DNA of 49,058 bases from Microtetraspora niveoalba (GTDB taxonomy: Bacteria > Actinomycetota > Actinomycetes > Streptosporangiales > Streptosporangiaceae), in NCBI RefSeq assembly GCF_001570405.1, contig NZ_BBYM01000051.1:1-49058 (forward strand), written 5' to 3'. The notes below the pieces were generated by a model. The model was given only the letters and a program-made list of their open reading frames with translations, made no database searches and was not told where the DNA came from. This document shows positions 1 through 7,583 of the stretch, piece by piece. Position 1 is the stretch's first letter; the number at the start of each line of letters is the position of its first letter. The translations under genes and the position numbers were made by a program.

Positions 1-124
1 CCGCCGGGCTGGCCGACCCCGGCGCCCGGCGACCGCCGGGCCGGCTGACCCCGGGGCGCGCCGACCGCCGGGCGTGCCGCCCACGGGCTCGCTGATCGTA
101 CGGGTCGGCTGACCGTCGGGGTCG

Positions 125-1282
125 CTAAGCGGAGACCTGCCCGAGCGCGCTCGGCGTCCTGTCCGGATCGTCGCGGACCCCGCGCAGCCGCGCGAGCGAG
201 TACGCGCGGATGTCGTCGTCCGGCTCCCCTCCCTCGGCGAGGTCGGCGAGCACCTCGCCCATGAGGGCCGCGTACTTGAAGCCCTCGCCGCTGTCGCCGC
301 AGGCCAGCACCGTCCCGCCGCCGACGCGGTCGATCACGAAGTGCCCGTCCGGAGAGTCGGTCCAGGAGCACACCTGCTCGTCCACGACCCTCGGGACCAC
401 GTCCGGGAACATGGCCCGCATCCGGCGGGTCAGCTCGGCCGTACGCTCCGGGACCGGGGTGCGGTCGTCGTCGCCGGGCACCAGCGGCCGCAGCGGCGTG
501 TCCAGCCCCACCTTGTAGCCGACCCCCGGCGTGGGCATCCCGTACACGCCGGGAGCGCCGGCGTCGGGCCCGTCGAACAGGCCGGGCAGCCGCGCGGCGA
601 GGTCCGGACGGCCGGTGTCCGCGTAGTGGACCACCTGTTCGAGATACGGCCGGAGCGTCACCGCGACCCCGAGACGGGGCAGCAGCTCCGGCGTGCCCGG
701 GCCGGCGGCGACCACCACCGCGTCGCCGGGCAGCGTCGTGCCCCCGGCCAGGCGTACGACCGGGCGGCGGGCCGCGGCGTCGACCGCGACCACCGTCTCG
801 CCGGTGAGCAGCCGCCCGCCGGCCGCGCGGAACCGGTCCGCCTGGGCCGCGAGGAACGCCTCGGCGAGCACCACGCCCGCGTCCTCCTGGAAGACGGCGT
901 CCCGGCCGTCGGAGGCGAGGCCCGGGAAGAACCGGCCGACGTCGGCCGCCGGGACCTCCGCGAACGGCACCCGCGCTTCGCGGAGCGCGGTCGTGAGCCG
1001 GGGCAGCGAGGCGGTGTCCCGCCACAGCAGCCCGAGGCGCAGATGCAGCGTGGCCTCCGTCAGGCGCTCCACCCGCCGCATCGCGTCCCGGCCGCGCAGC
1101 GACAGCCGTATCCTGCGCGGGTCCGGATCGGCCAGCCGCCACAGCCGGGTCGGGCCGCGCGAGGAGGACAGGGGGTTGCCCACCCCGTAGCGCTCGACCA
1201 GGGTCACCTGATGACCCCGGGAGGCCAGCTCGGCCGCCGCGGACAGCCCCCAGGCGCCGGCCCCGACCACTGTGCACAGCAC
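125..1282 (-). CDS. FAD-dependent oxidoreductase, monomeric sarcosine oxidase-like (DAO family)
   Basis: This is a 385-residue flavoprotein that probably oxidises an N-methyl or other secondary amino acid. The N-terminus has a Rossmann dinucleotide motif (VVGAGAWG, residues 5-12) and the stretch SSSRGPTRLWR that aligns with the sarcosine oxidase flavin region. Near the C-terminus, QVCSWTDSPDGHFVID contains the Cys at the position that covalently holds FAD in monomeric sarcosine and N-methyltryptophan oxidases, followed by GDSGEGFKYA, the second FAD-contact loop. The GTG start is preceded by GGAG at good spacing. Length matches the family (about 380-390). It is divergent from the broken PadR gene across 188 bp. 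The substrate is inferred only from family resemblance. Confidence 0.88.
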   Translation of the reverse strand: MLCTVVGAGAWGLSAAAELASRGHQVTLVERYGVGNPLSSSRGPTRLWRLADPDPRRIRLSLRGRDAMRRVERLTEATLHLRLGLLWRDTASLPRLTTALREARVPFAEVPAADVGRFFPGLASDGRDAVFQEDAGVVLAEAFLAAQADRFRAAGGRLLTGETVVAVDAAARRPVVRLAGGTTLPGDAVVVAAGPGTPELLPRLGVAVTLRPYLEQVVHYADTGRPDLAARLPGLFDGPDAGAPGVYGMPTPGVGYKVGLDTPLRPLVPGDDDRTPVPERTAELTRRMRAMFPDVVPRVVDEQVCSWTDSPDGHFVIDRVGGGTVLACGDSGEGFKYAALMGEVLADLAEGGEPDDDIRAYSLARLRGVRDDPDRTPSALGQVSA

Positions 1283-1470
1283 GTCACCACTCCAACCGTC
1301 GAGACAAGGTTCCCGTTCGCTCCGGTCGCGGGAACACGTCCTCCGGAGAACATGTCGGGGGCGGCCCTCCGGCGACCAGTCCCGCCCGTGCCGGCAGAAG
1401 CCGAAAATCGTGACACTCTGTCAGCCGGCCCGGCAGATCGCGCCGGGTTGTCCGGTTCCGGTCACGTCGG

Positions 1471-1728
1471 GTGATGGTCATACATGTTATGTTCTGCGGC
1501 ACGCCCAGGGGTACGGACGAGGTCAGCGAGCCCATGTACTACGTGCTCACCGCGCTGCTCGACGGCCCTCTGCACGGCCACGCGATCATGAAGGTCATTG
1601 GGGAGATCTCGGGCGGCCGGGTCAAACCGTCCGTCGGCACTCTCTACGGCATCCTGGAGCGCCTCGGCGACCGGGGCCTGATCGTGGTGGACCCGCCCAC
1701 GGCGCGGAACTCGTCGGCGTACGGCCGT
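1471..1728 (+). pseudogene. PadR-family regulator, N-terminal fragment
   Basis: Residues 22-77 of this frame read as the PadR winged helix (MYYVLTALLDGPLHGHAIM, then GGRVKPSVGTLYGILERL and GLI). After DPPTARN the frame leaves the family: the expected wing and C-terminal dimerisation helix are absent, and the open frame continues as low-complexity sequence into the next gene. No other frame restores the missing part, so a 3' deletion is more likely than a single frameshift. Possible starts are GTG at 1471 or ATG at 1534. Divergent placement next to the flavoprotein gene suggests it once regulated a neighbour. Confidence 0.6.
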
Positions 1729-1768
1729 CCCCATGCCGGAGCGCGTACCGGATCGGTCGCGCACCCGG

Positions 1769-1788
1769 CGGTAGGGCGGGCCCTACCG
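1769..1788. promoter_or_regulatory. 20-bp inverted repeat, possible operator
   Basis: Two perfect 9-bp arms (CGGTAGGGC and its complement GCCCTACCG) are separated by GG. The repeat lies 90 bp upstream of the serine hydrolase start and just after the PadR fragment. The size and symmetry suit a dimeric regulator; a short hairpin in RNA is the alternative. Confidence 0.4.
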
Positions 1789-1877
1789 TCAAGAGAGCGG
1801 GCAACGTTACTGATCTTGCCGCGTCCGCGCCGAGAAGATGAGGACATCGTTCCCCCAGACCTGGAGTTGTCCTCAAA

Positions 1878-2939
1878 ATGCGCAAGCTACTCGCCGCCGC
1901 CGCGGCCGCGGTCGTCCTCCTCGGCGCCGCCTCTCCCGCCCTGGCGGCGACCGCGCCGCACAAGACGGTCCGGCAGCACATGACCCGGTTGACCACCCAG
2001 GACGGGTTGGCGGGGGCGGTCGTCTCCGTACGCGAGCCGGACGGCCGCGTCACCACCTGGACGTCGGGCACCGCCGAGCGCGGCACGGGCAGGCCCATGG
2101 TCGGCGCCGACGCGCACTTCCGGATCGCCAGCGTGACCAAGCCCGTGATCGCGGCCACCGTGATCCGGCTGGTGGAGCAGGGCAGGATCGACCTGGACGC
2201 GCCCGTGGAGCGGTACGCGCCCGGCCTGCTCGACGGCCGGCCGATCACCGTCAGGCAACTGCTCAACCAGACCAGCGGGCTGCCCGAATACCTGCCGCTG
2301 ATCGACTTCGCCCATCCAGGGGGCGACGCCGACTTCCTGCGCCTGGCCCTGGACGCCGAGCCCGTCGGCAAGCCTGGAGAGAAGTGGTTCTACTCCAACA
2401 CCAACTACCTGGCCGCCGGCATGCTGATCGAGAAGGTCACGGGCAAGGATTTCCGTACGGTCACCCGGCGGGGCGTGCTCCGGCCGCTCACCCACACGTA
2501 CTGGCCGCGCGAGAACGAGACGGGCATCCGGGGCGCGCACGCGCACACCTACGGCGTCAATCCCTTCGACCCCGAGGCGCAGGGCAAGACGGTCGACACC
2601 ACCCGGTTGCCGGGGTACCTGTTCGGCGCCTCGGGCGGGCTGATCTCCACTCCCGACGACCTGAACCGCTTCTGGCAGGCGCTCCCCACCTCGACGATCG
2701 ACACGATGCTCAAGGGAGCGGTGGCCGCCTACGACCCGCCCCGATCCCGCTACGGACTCGGCGTCTACTCCTACCCGCTGACCTGCAGGCCCGCCTGGAT
2801 GCACGACGGCGGGCTGCCCGGCACCCGCGTCCTGAGCGGCCGCAACCGCGCCGGCCGCGCGGTCACCCTCTACGTCACGGGCACCCCGAAGAACGACAGG
2901 CACGTCTTCGAGACCTTCGACGCCGCGATGTGCTCCTAG
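1878..2939 (+). CDS. Secreted serine hydrolase (class C beta-lactamase / D-Ala-D-Ala carboxypeptidase fold)
   Basis: The 353-residue product has a Sec signal peptide (basic MRK, Ala/Val/Leu core, likely cleavage after ALA at residue 23). All three penicillin-binding motifs are visible: SVTK at 85-88 (nucleophile Ser and Lys), YSN at 172-174, and HDG at about 309 replacing KTG, as in class C-like esterases and DD-peptidases of the Beta-lactamase Pfam family. It should act outside the membrane on peptidoglycan peptides or small esters and amides. No membrane anchor follows the catalytic domain. The gene is monocistronic, behind a 20-bp inverted repeat. Substrate cannot be read from sequence. 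Confidence 0.9.
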   Translation: MRKLLAAAAAAVVLLGAASPALAATAPHKTVRQHMTRLTTQDGLAGAVVSVREPDGRVTTWTSGTAERGTGRPMVGADAHFRIASVTKPVIAATVIRLVEQGRIDLDAPVERYAPGLLDGRPITVRQLLNQTSGLPEYLPLIDFAHPGGDADFLRLALDAEPVGKPGEKWFYSNTNYLAAGMLIEKVTGKDFRTVTRRGVLRPLTHTYWPRENETGIRGAHAHTYGVNPFDPEAQGKTVDTTRLPGYLFGASGGLISTPDDLNRFWQALPTSTIDTMLKGAVAAYDPPRSRYGLGVYSYPLTCRPAWMHDGGLPGTRVLSGRNRAGRAVTLYVTGTPKNDRHVFETFDAAMCS

Positions 2940-3094
2940 CCGTACCCGGTCAGGGGCGGCTCCCGGCATGCCGATGACCGTCCCCTGTCAGGCACGCCGA
3001 CCGGCAGGGAGCCATGGAGGATCAGCGGAACAGGGCGGAGAGCCGGTCGGCCGCCGCCGCGTCGAAGGCGGCAAGGGTTTGATATGGCGAATAC

Positions 3095-3122
3095 TTGCGA
3101 GTAACCTACGGTACCGTAACCT
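3095..3122 (+). promoter_or_regulatory. Promoter of the hemolysin III gene, probably leaderless
   Basis: TTGCGA (3095-3100) and TAACCT (3117-3122) are separated by 16 bp and fit the -35/-10 consensus. Transcription would start about 7 bp downstream, at or beside the ATG at 3129, so the mRNA would lack a leader; no Shine-Dalgarno sequence is present. The octamer GTAACCTA occurs twice (3101 and 3116) around the palindrome ACGGTACCGT, suggesting operator sites in the spacer. Confidence 0.5.
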
Positions 3123-3128
3123 AGGCCC

Positions 3129-3806
3129 ATGACGACGATCAGGCCGCCGCGTCTGCGGCCCGTGGACATCGGCAAGCCCCGGATGCGGGGCTGGCTGCAC
3201 ACCTATGCCTCCGGAGTCGCAGCGGCGTGCGGCGTCGTCCTGTGCTCGCTCGCCGCCGTCCGGCCCGGCTGGTCCCCTTTCTTCAGCTGCCTCGTCTACA
3301 GCCTGAGCGTGTGTGCCCTGTTCGGCACCAGCGCGCTCTATCACCGCCGGGTCTGGTCGGAGCGGGGCTACCGGCTGATGCGCCGGCTCGACCATTCAAT
3401 GATCTTCATCTTCATCGCGGGGACCTACACGCCGATCACCGTCCTGCTGCTGCCCGGTGGCCTGGGACGGATCATTCTGGCGGTGGTCTGGGGCGGCGCC
3501 CTCCTCGGCGTGGGCATGAAGGTGATCACGCCCGACGCCCCCCGGTGGCTGTCCACCCCCGTCTACGTCGCCCTCGGCTGGGTGGCCGTGATCGTGCTGC
3601 CCGACATCCTGCACAGGGGCGGGGTGACCGTACTGGTGCTGACCATCGTCGGCGGCGCCCTCTACACCGTGGGCGCCGTCTTTTACGCCATGCGCAAGCC
3701 GAATCCGTGGCCGACCGTCTTCGGCCATCACGAGTTCTTCCACACCTGCACACTCGTGGCGGCGCTCTGCCACCACATCGCCATCTACTTCGCGCTCTAT
3801 TCCTGA
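3129..3806 (+). CDS. Hemolysin III / PAQR-family membrane protein
   Basis: The 225-residue protein has about seven hydrophobic segments and the conserved PAQR/HlyIII signature residues: SALYHR after TM2, LDHSMIFIFIAGTYTP in TM3, and GHHEFFHTCTLVAALCHH at the C-terminus. These His and Asp residues form the Zn site in PAQR proteins. Bacterial members (YqfA/TrhA) are inner-membrane proteins linked to lipid homeostasis; the haemolysin name is historical. Length matches the family. The gene stands alone and is probably read from a leaderless promoter. Confidence 0.92.
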   Translation: MTTIRPPRLRPVDIGKPRMRGWLHTYASGVAAACGVVLCSLAAVRPGWSPFFSCLVYSLSVCALFGTSALYHRRVWSERGYRLMRRLDHSMIFIFIAGTYTPITVLLLPGGLGRIILAVVWGGALLGVGMKVITPDAPRWLSTPVYVALGWVAVIVLPDILHRGGVTVLVLTIVGGALYTVGAVFYAMRKPNPWPTVFGHHEFFHTCTLVAALCHHIAIYFALYS

Positions 3807-3860
3807 CAGCCGCGGCCTTCATCGGTCGGCCCGAGCCGGGGTCGGCGGTGTGGTCACATC

Positions 3861-4133
3861 ATGGGGGGCCTCGGGGGGCCGAGACGAATGACCCGGCGGG
3901 AGCCGGCAATCCCGTCCGCGGTGGAGAGCTTCGAACCCCGGAGGGGAGGGCGAGTCCGGGGATGGGCGTCGGAATATCCCGGTTACCGCATCAGCCGTAC
4001 CGGCATTTGGCGGACCGTACCGAAAGTCGCCTTCATGGAGAACCTCCCGCCGGAGCGGGTGTTCTGGGAGTCGCATCGGGCCGGCGCCGGGTGGCTGGTC
4101 GATTTCCTGTGGTTGGACAAGGTCCGCGGGTAA
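3861..4133 (+). CDS. Small hypothetical protein
   Basis: A 90-residue frame whose second half (YPGYRISRTGIW to WLVDFLWLDKVRG) has protein-like composition and G/C-ending codons, unlike a random shadow frame. No domain is recognised. The N-terminal third is Gly/Arg-rich and the true start may be internal, for example ATG at 3891. It lies between the hemolysin III gene and the decayed island at tRNA-Leu, so it may be a remnant of an inserted element. Confidence 0.35.
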   Translation: MGGLGGPRRMTRREPAIPSAVESFEPRRGGRVRGWASEYPGYRISRTGIWRTVPKVAFMENLPPERVFWESHRAGAGWLVDFLWLDKVRG

Positions 4134-4226
4134 AAGCGAAACGCCCGGACAATCCTGCCCGAGCGTCTGCTCAATCTCGCGTATTCATGCGATCCCGAGG
4201 CAGGCTCACGGCAAGGTGTACTGAAG

Positions 4227-4808
4227 TTACGCCAGGTACCTGCCGAATTGATATTCCATGAGGTCCCAGAACGACCGGTAGCGGACCTCGCCCGGATGCC
4301 AGCTCGCGAAGTCCCATGCCTCCCACTCGCCGTCCGGCCCGACGACGTGCGGGTTGAGCAGCCACACCTGCCCCTCGATCTCCTCGGAGACGCAGAGGCT
4401 GGCGGACACGGACTCTTGGTGGAGATACCACGTGTCCTGCGGGTCGGCACCATCCAGGCCATCCCAGATCTGGGCGATCATCGGCTCGACATCACGGGTC
4501 CACCCAACCTCATTCAAAGACAGCAGGCGGAGACTCGAATGGCTGTACTCATCCCAGCCATCGGTGACCTGGAGAAACTCCCGGTAGCTCGGCGGCAGGC
4601 GCATGCCGAGCCGCTCCTCGTGCCGCACGATCTCGGCTTCACTGGCGCCGGTCGTGCCGAGCCAGGGCGCGCGACCGAATCCGTCGTCCGGCTGCGCTGG
4701 GCGCTGCGCAAGATGAGCCCTGTACTGCGCGAAGTATTCCTGGGCCGCAGCGTTCACGCTGTGGAGAAGATCGTTCCAGGGATAGCGGGGGGCTTTGGAG
4801 ACGGCCAT
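4227..4808 (-). CDS. SMI1/KNR4 (SUKH) family protein
   Basis: The 193-residue product carries the SMI1/KNR4 core: EAEIVRHEERLGMRLPPSYREFL is the family's entry helix, followed by a D-G-W turn and alternating aromatic strands, ending FWDLMEYQFGRYLA. In bacteria this superfamily supplies immunity proteins for polymorphic and contact-dependent toxins, but no toxin gene is seen here. The ATG at 4808 is chosen because homology begins just after it; the frame is open upstream but runs over the integrase remnant. With that remnant it forms a small acquired island beside tRNA-Leu. Confidence 0.75.
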   Translation of the reverse strand: MAVSKAPRYPWNDLLHSVNAAAQEYFAQYRAHLAQRPAQPDDGFGRAPWLGTTGASEAEIVRHEERLGMRLPPSYREFLQVTDGWDEYSHSSLRLLSLNEVGWTRDVEPMIAQIWDGLDGADPQDTWYLHQESVSASLCVSEEIEGQVWLLNPHVVGPDGEWEAWDFASWHPGEVRYRSFWDLMEYQFGRYLA

Positions 4809-4827
4809 GGCGAGGACCTTAACGGCT

Positions 4828-5000
4828 GTGCCCGACATGCCGCGATCATGCTGATTGCCCGCGTGAACCCGAAGATCGTGAGCGAGTGCCTTGGGCACTC
4901 GACGGTGAGCATCACGCTCGGCATCTACTCGCACTGCCTCCCGACGATCCGGCGTGAAGCCGTCGAGAGGTTCGCCGCGATCAGGGGCGGCAACGGCTGA
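4828..5000 (+). pseudogene. Tyrosine recombinase (phage-type integrase), C-terminal fragment
   Basis: Only about 57 residues survive. They carry the end of the catalytic domain: ARHAAIMLIA (the R of the HxxR box), CLGHSTVSITLG with the catalytic His, and the nucleophile-bearing YSHCLPTIRREAVERF. No core-binding domain, first catalytic Arg or start codon lies upstream; that DNA is occupied by the SMI1/KNR4 gene on the other strand. It ends about 100 bp from the 3' end of tRNA-Leu, the typical place for an integrase next to its attachment site. It is best read as the scar of a decayed integrated element. Confidence 0.75.
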
Positions 5001-5048
5001 TCAAGGCCGGGAAGTATCAGCGCGGTGTCACGGCTCGTTCTGGTGGTG

Positions 5049-5091
5049 AAAAAGAAAAAGCCCCGAGCCTGTGACCTGCACAAACTCGGGG
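5049..5091 (-). terminator. Rho-independent terminator of tRNA-Leu
   Basis: A perfect 7-bp stem (CCCCGAG 5061-5067 with CTCGGGG 5085-5091) is followed, in the minus direction, by the T-rich run CTTTTTCTTTTT. It sits just downstream of the tRNA-Leu 3' end. Confidence 0.8.
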
Positions 5092-5096
5092 TCTCC

Positions 5097-5185
5097 TGGT
5101 GTCCGAGGGGGGACTTGAACCCCCATGCCCATCACTGGGCACTAGCACCTCAAGCTAGCGCGTCTGCCTATTCCGCCACCCGGAC
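5097..5185 (-). tRNA. tRNA-Leu (GAG)
   Basis: Read on the minus strand, the acceptor stem is GTCCGGG with CTCGGAC (one G-A-type mismatch tolerated at the inner end), and the anticodon loop TTGAGGT between CTAGC and GCTAG gives anticodon GAG. A long variable arm (TGCCCAGTGATGGGCA) marks a class II tRNA. The T-arm GGGGGTTCAAGTCCCCC is perfect. A discriminator A and encoded CCA (5097-5099) follow. Confidence 0.95.
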
Positions 5186-5353
5186 TTGGTGCCTGCACGT
5201 GGGACCGTCATCCCGCGTCGGCTCACACAGATTAGCACTCTCCGGCGCGTGGTTCACACCGGGAATTCGCGGCCCCGGCGCCGGGCTCCTCCTTCCGGCG
5301 GTCGGACGGCAGGATGGGAGGCGCAGGCCGTACCCGAACAGGAGGAGCACGCT

Positions 5354-6691
5354 GTGACCGACCGAAGCACGGAAGACCCCGGGGAGAGGCGCATCACTCC
5401 GCTCAACGGCGAGGACGAGGTCGTCGGCCTGTGCCGTGACCTGATCCGCATCGACTCCACGAACGCGGGCGACAACGCGGGGCCGGGCGAGCGCCGGGCC
5501 GCCGAGTACGTCGCGGAGAAGCTGGCCGAGGTGGGTCTCGAACCGCGCATCCTCGAATCCGACACCGGGAGGGCCAACGTCATCGCCCGCATCGAGGGCG
5601 CGGACTCGGGGAGGGGGGCGCTTCTCCTCCACGGCCACCTGGACGTGGTCCCGTTCAACGCGTCCGACTGGACGCATCACCCGATGAGCGGCGAGATCGC
5701 CGACGGGTGCGTCTGGGGCCGCGGGGCCGTGGACATGAAGGACATGGACGCCATGATCCTCGCGGTCGTGCGTCAGCGGCTGAGCCAGAACAGGAAGCCC
5801 CCGCGGGACGTCGTGCTCGCCTTCACGGCCGACGAGGAGGCCGGAGGCAATTACGGCGCGCACTGGCTGGTCGACCGGCACCCGGAGGTCCTGGAAGGCT
5901 GCACAGAGGCGATCGGCGAGGTCGGCGGCTTCAGCGTGAGCCTCTCGGACAGCCGCAGGCTCTACCTCATCGAGGCGGCGGAGAAGGGCATCGCCTGGAT
6001 GAGGCTCACCGCGACGGGCCGGGCCGGCCACGGCTCCATGCTCAACAACGAGAACGCGGTGACCGAGCTGGCCGAGGCGATCGGCCGCCTGGGCCGCTAC
6101 CAGTGGCCGGTACGGCTCACGCCGACGGTCCAGTCCTTCTTCCGCGAGGCGTTCGACATCGAGCTGAGGGCCGAGGACGCGGAGGAGGCCGTGGCCAAGC
6201 TCGGCCCGCTGGCACGGATGGTGGGCGCGACCCTGCGGAACACCGTCAACCCGACCATGCTGGACGCCGGCTACAAGGCGAACGTCATCCCCCAGAGCGC
6301 CACCGCGCATGTGGACGGCCGCTTCCTGCCGGGGTACGAGGAGGAGTTCTTCGGCACCGTGGACGAGCTCCTCGGGCCGAACGTCACCAGGGAGTTCGTC
6401 TACCACGACGTGGCTCTGGAGACGGCCTTCGAGGGGTCGCTGGTCAAGGCCATGTCCGACGCGCTCCAGGCCGAGGACCCGGGCGCCAAGGCGGTGCCGT
6501 ACACGCTGAGCGGGGGCACGGACCTCAAGGCGTTCAGCCGGCTGGGGATCCGCGGATTCGGCTTCGCGCCCCTCCAACTCCCTGCGGATCTCGATTTTTC
6601 CGGAATGTTCCATGGGGTAGATGAGCGGGTTCCGGTGGATTCGCTCAAATTCGGGGTTCGAGTTCTTGACCGATTCCTCGATTACTGCTGA
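5354..6691 (+). CDS. M20/M28-type metallopeptidase (ArgE/DapE/CPG2 family)
   Basis: A 445-residue cytoplasmic di-zinc hydrolase. Metal and catalytic motifs appear in the family order: HLDVVP, GRGAVDMKD (bridging Asp), the catalytic pair in DEEAGG, and the late His in MFHGVDERVP. The dimerisation lid lies between, beginning after AGHGSM. The family cleaves N-acyl amino acids, dipeptides or related amides; the substrate is not determinable here. GTG at 5354 is chosen because AGGAGG stands 8 bp before it; the frame is open further upstream but overlaps the tRNA leader. No signal peptide. It is monocistronic. Confidence 0.9.
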   Translation: MTDRSTEDPGERRITPLNGEDEVVGLCRDLIRIDSTNAGDNAGPGERRAAEYVAEKLAEVGLEPRILESDTGRANVIARIEGADSGRGALLLHGHLDVVPFNASDWTHHPMSGEIADGCVWGRGAVDMKDMDAMILAVVRQRLSQNRKPPRDVVLAFTADEEAGGNYGAHWLVDRHPEVLEGCTEAIGEVGGFSVSLSDSRRLYLIEAAEKGIAWMRLTATGRAGHGSMLNNENAVTELAEAIGRLGRYQWPVRLTPTVQSFFREAFDIELRAEDAEEAVAKLGPLARMVGATLRNTVNPTMLDAGYKANVIPQSATAHVDGRFLPGYEEEFFGTVDELLGPNVTREFVYHDVALETAFEGSLVKAMSDALQAEDPGAKAVPYTLSGGTDLKAFSRLGIRGFGFAPLQLPADLDFSGMFHGVDERVPVDSLKFGVRVLDRFLDYC

Positions 6692-6699
6692 GAAACCGG

Positions 6700-6727
6700 T
6701 TGCGATCACTTGGCGTACCGCTAGAGT
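6700..6727 (+). promoter_or_regulatory. Promoter upstream of the 190-residue membrane protein gene
   Basis: TTGCGA (6700-6705) and TAGAGT (6722-6727) with a 16-bp spacer fit a housekeeping sigma promoter. The GTG start at 6786 follows after about 52 bp of leader that contains a good ribosome site (GGGGAGG). Confidence 0.5.
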
Positions 6728-6785
6728 AACTCTCCGTTGAGGGGCGATCCGCATCGGGCGGACTCGGTTGACTCGGGGAGGTCGC

Positions 6786-7358
6786 GTGGCACGCACGCCG
6801 GACGAGCGGTCGCGGGCAGAGATGCCCGCCGCCGGCCCGTGCGTGCCCGCGATTGTTTCCGAGGACGGCGAGCGGAGCCGGATGGCGCGGTTCGTGGCCG
6901 GTTCCCGGCTGGTCCGCTTTCTGATCGTCTGCGGCTTCATCGGCGCCGCCTGGGTGCTCGGAGTGATCTTCGGCGCCTTCGGCGCGGCTCCGGCCAGTGC
7001 CGACACGGCCTCCTCAGCGGTCGTCATCGGGTCGGTCGTCGAGGGTGGTGCCTCCATGAAGGCCGACGGTTTCCCCACGAGTGACGACGCGTTGGTCAAC
7101 GCCGAAGCGATGGCCGGGCGCAACGTCGACGGGCTGACGAGTCAGTCGAAGCCCGGATTCCCATCGCCGTCCACCGCCGATCACACCTCAGGGAGCCAGG
7201 GCATGGTTCCCCAGGGAAGCGGCGGATCCATTCTGTTCGGGGACGTCGCACGTTCTTTCCACGACGTGCGGCTCATGGCCCTGCCCGCGCCTCACGCGGC
7301 GGTCCTCCCCCCGGTCGTGCGCACAGCGGCGGACGACCCATCCATCTCGCCTGACTGA
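6786..7358 (+). CDS. Hypothetical secreted or membrane-anchored protein
   Basis: The 190-residue product has a long basic N-terminus, one hydrophobic segment (FLIVCGFIGAAWVLGVIFGAF, about residues 46-66) and then APASADTAS, which looks like a signal-peptidase site. The rest is low-complexity, rich in Ser, Gly and Pro, without recognised domains. The GTG start is supported by GGGGAGG just upstream. It precedes the chaplin-like gene in the same direction and may share its cell-surface role, but that is inference from position only. Confidence 0.65.
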   Translation: MARTPDERSRAEMPAAGPCVPAIVSEDGERSRMARFVAGSRLVRFLIVCGFIGAAWVLGVIFGAFGAAPASADTASSAVVIGSVVEGGASMKADGFPTSDDALVNAEAMAGRNVDGLTSQSKPGFPSPSTADHTSGSQGMVPQGSGGSILFGDVARSFHDVRLMALPAPHAAVLPPVVRTAADDPSISPD

Positions 7359-7583
7359 TCCCGCCTCGGCAACGGTCCGCCCCATCGAACAGCGGACCGG
7401 TGGCGGAGCACGCCCCGCGACGGCCCCTGTACCGGTGAGCCGTGCCGCCTGAGCGTCTCCGTGCGGGTGACGCGAGTTTCTTTCCCGAATTCCTCGTGAC
7501 GGTCCACGGCCCCGCTGTGCCCGGCCGGCACTCCGTCGCGAGCTGTTGTCAGGTATCCCCCAGAAAACCTAGGAGCATCCATC

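Noticed and set aside
3018-3080. A short protein-like tail (LAAFDAAAADRLSALFR) on the minus strand
   Set aside because: No start codon or upstream continuation; a stop lies about 10 codons before it. Could be the last trace of a lost gene but too short to support.
2936-3202. Minus-strand frame across the hemolysin III promoter
   Set aside because: It covers the convincing promoter and the start of the hemolysin III gene and has no recognisable domain.
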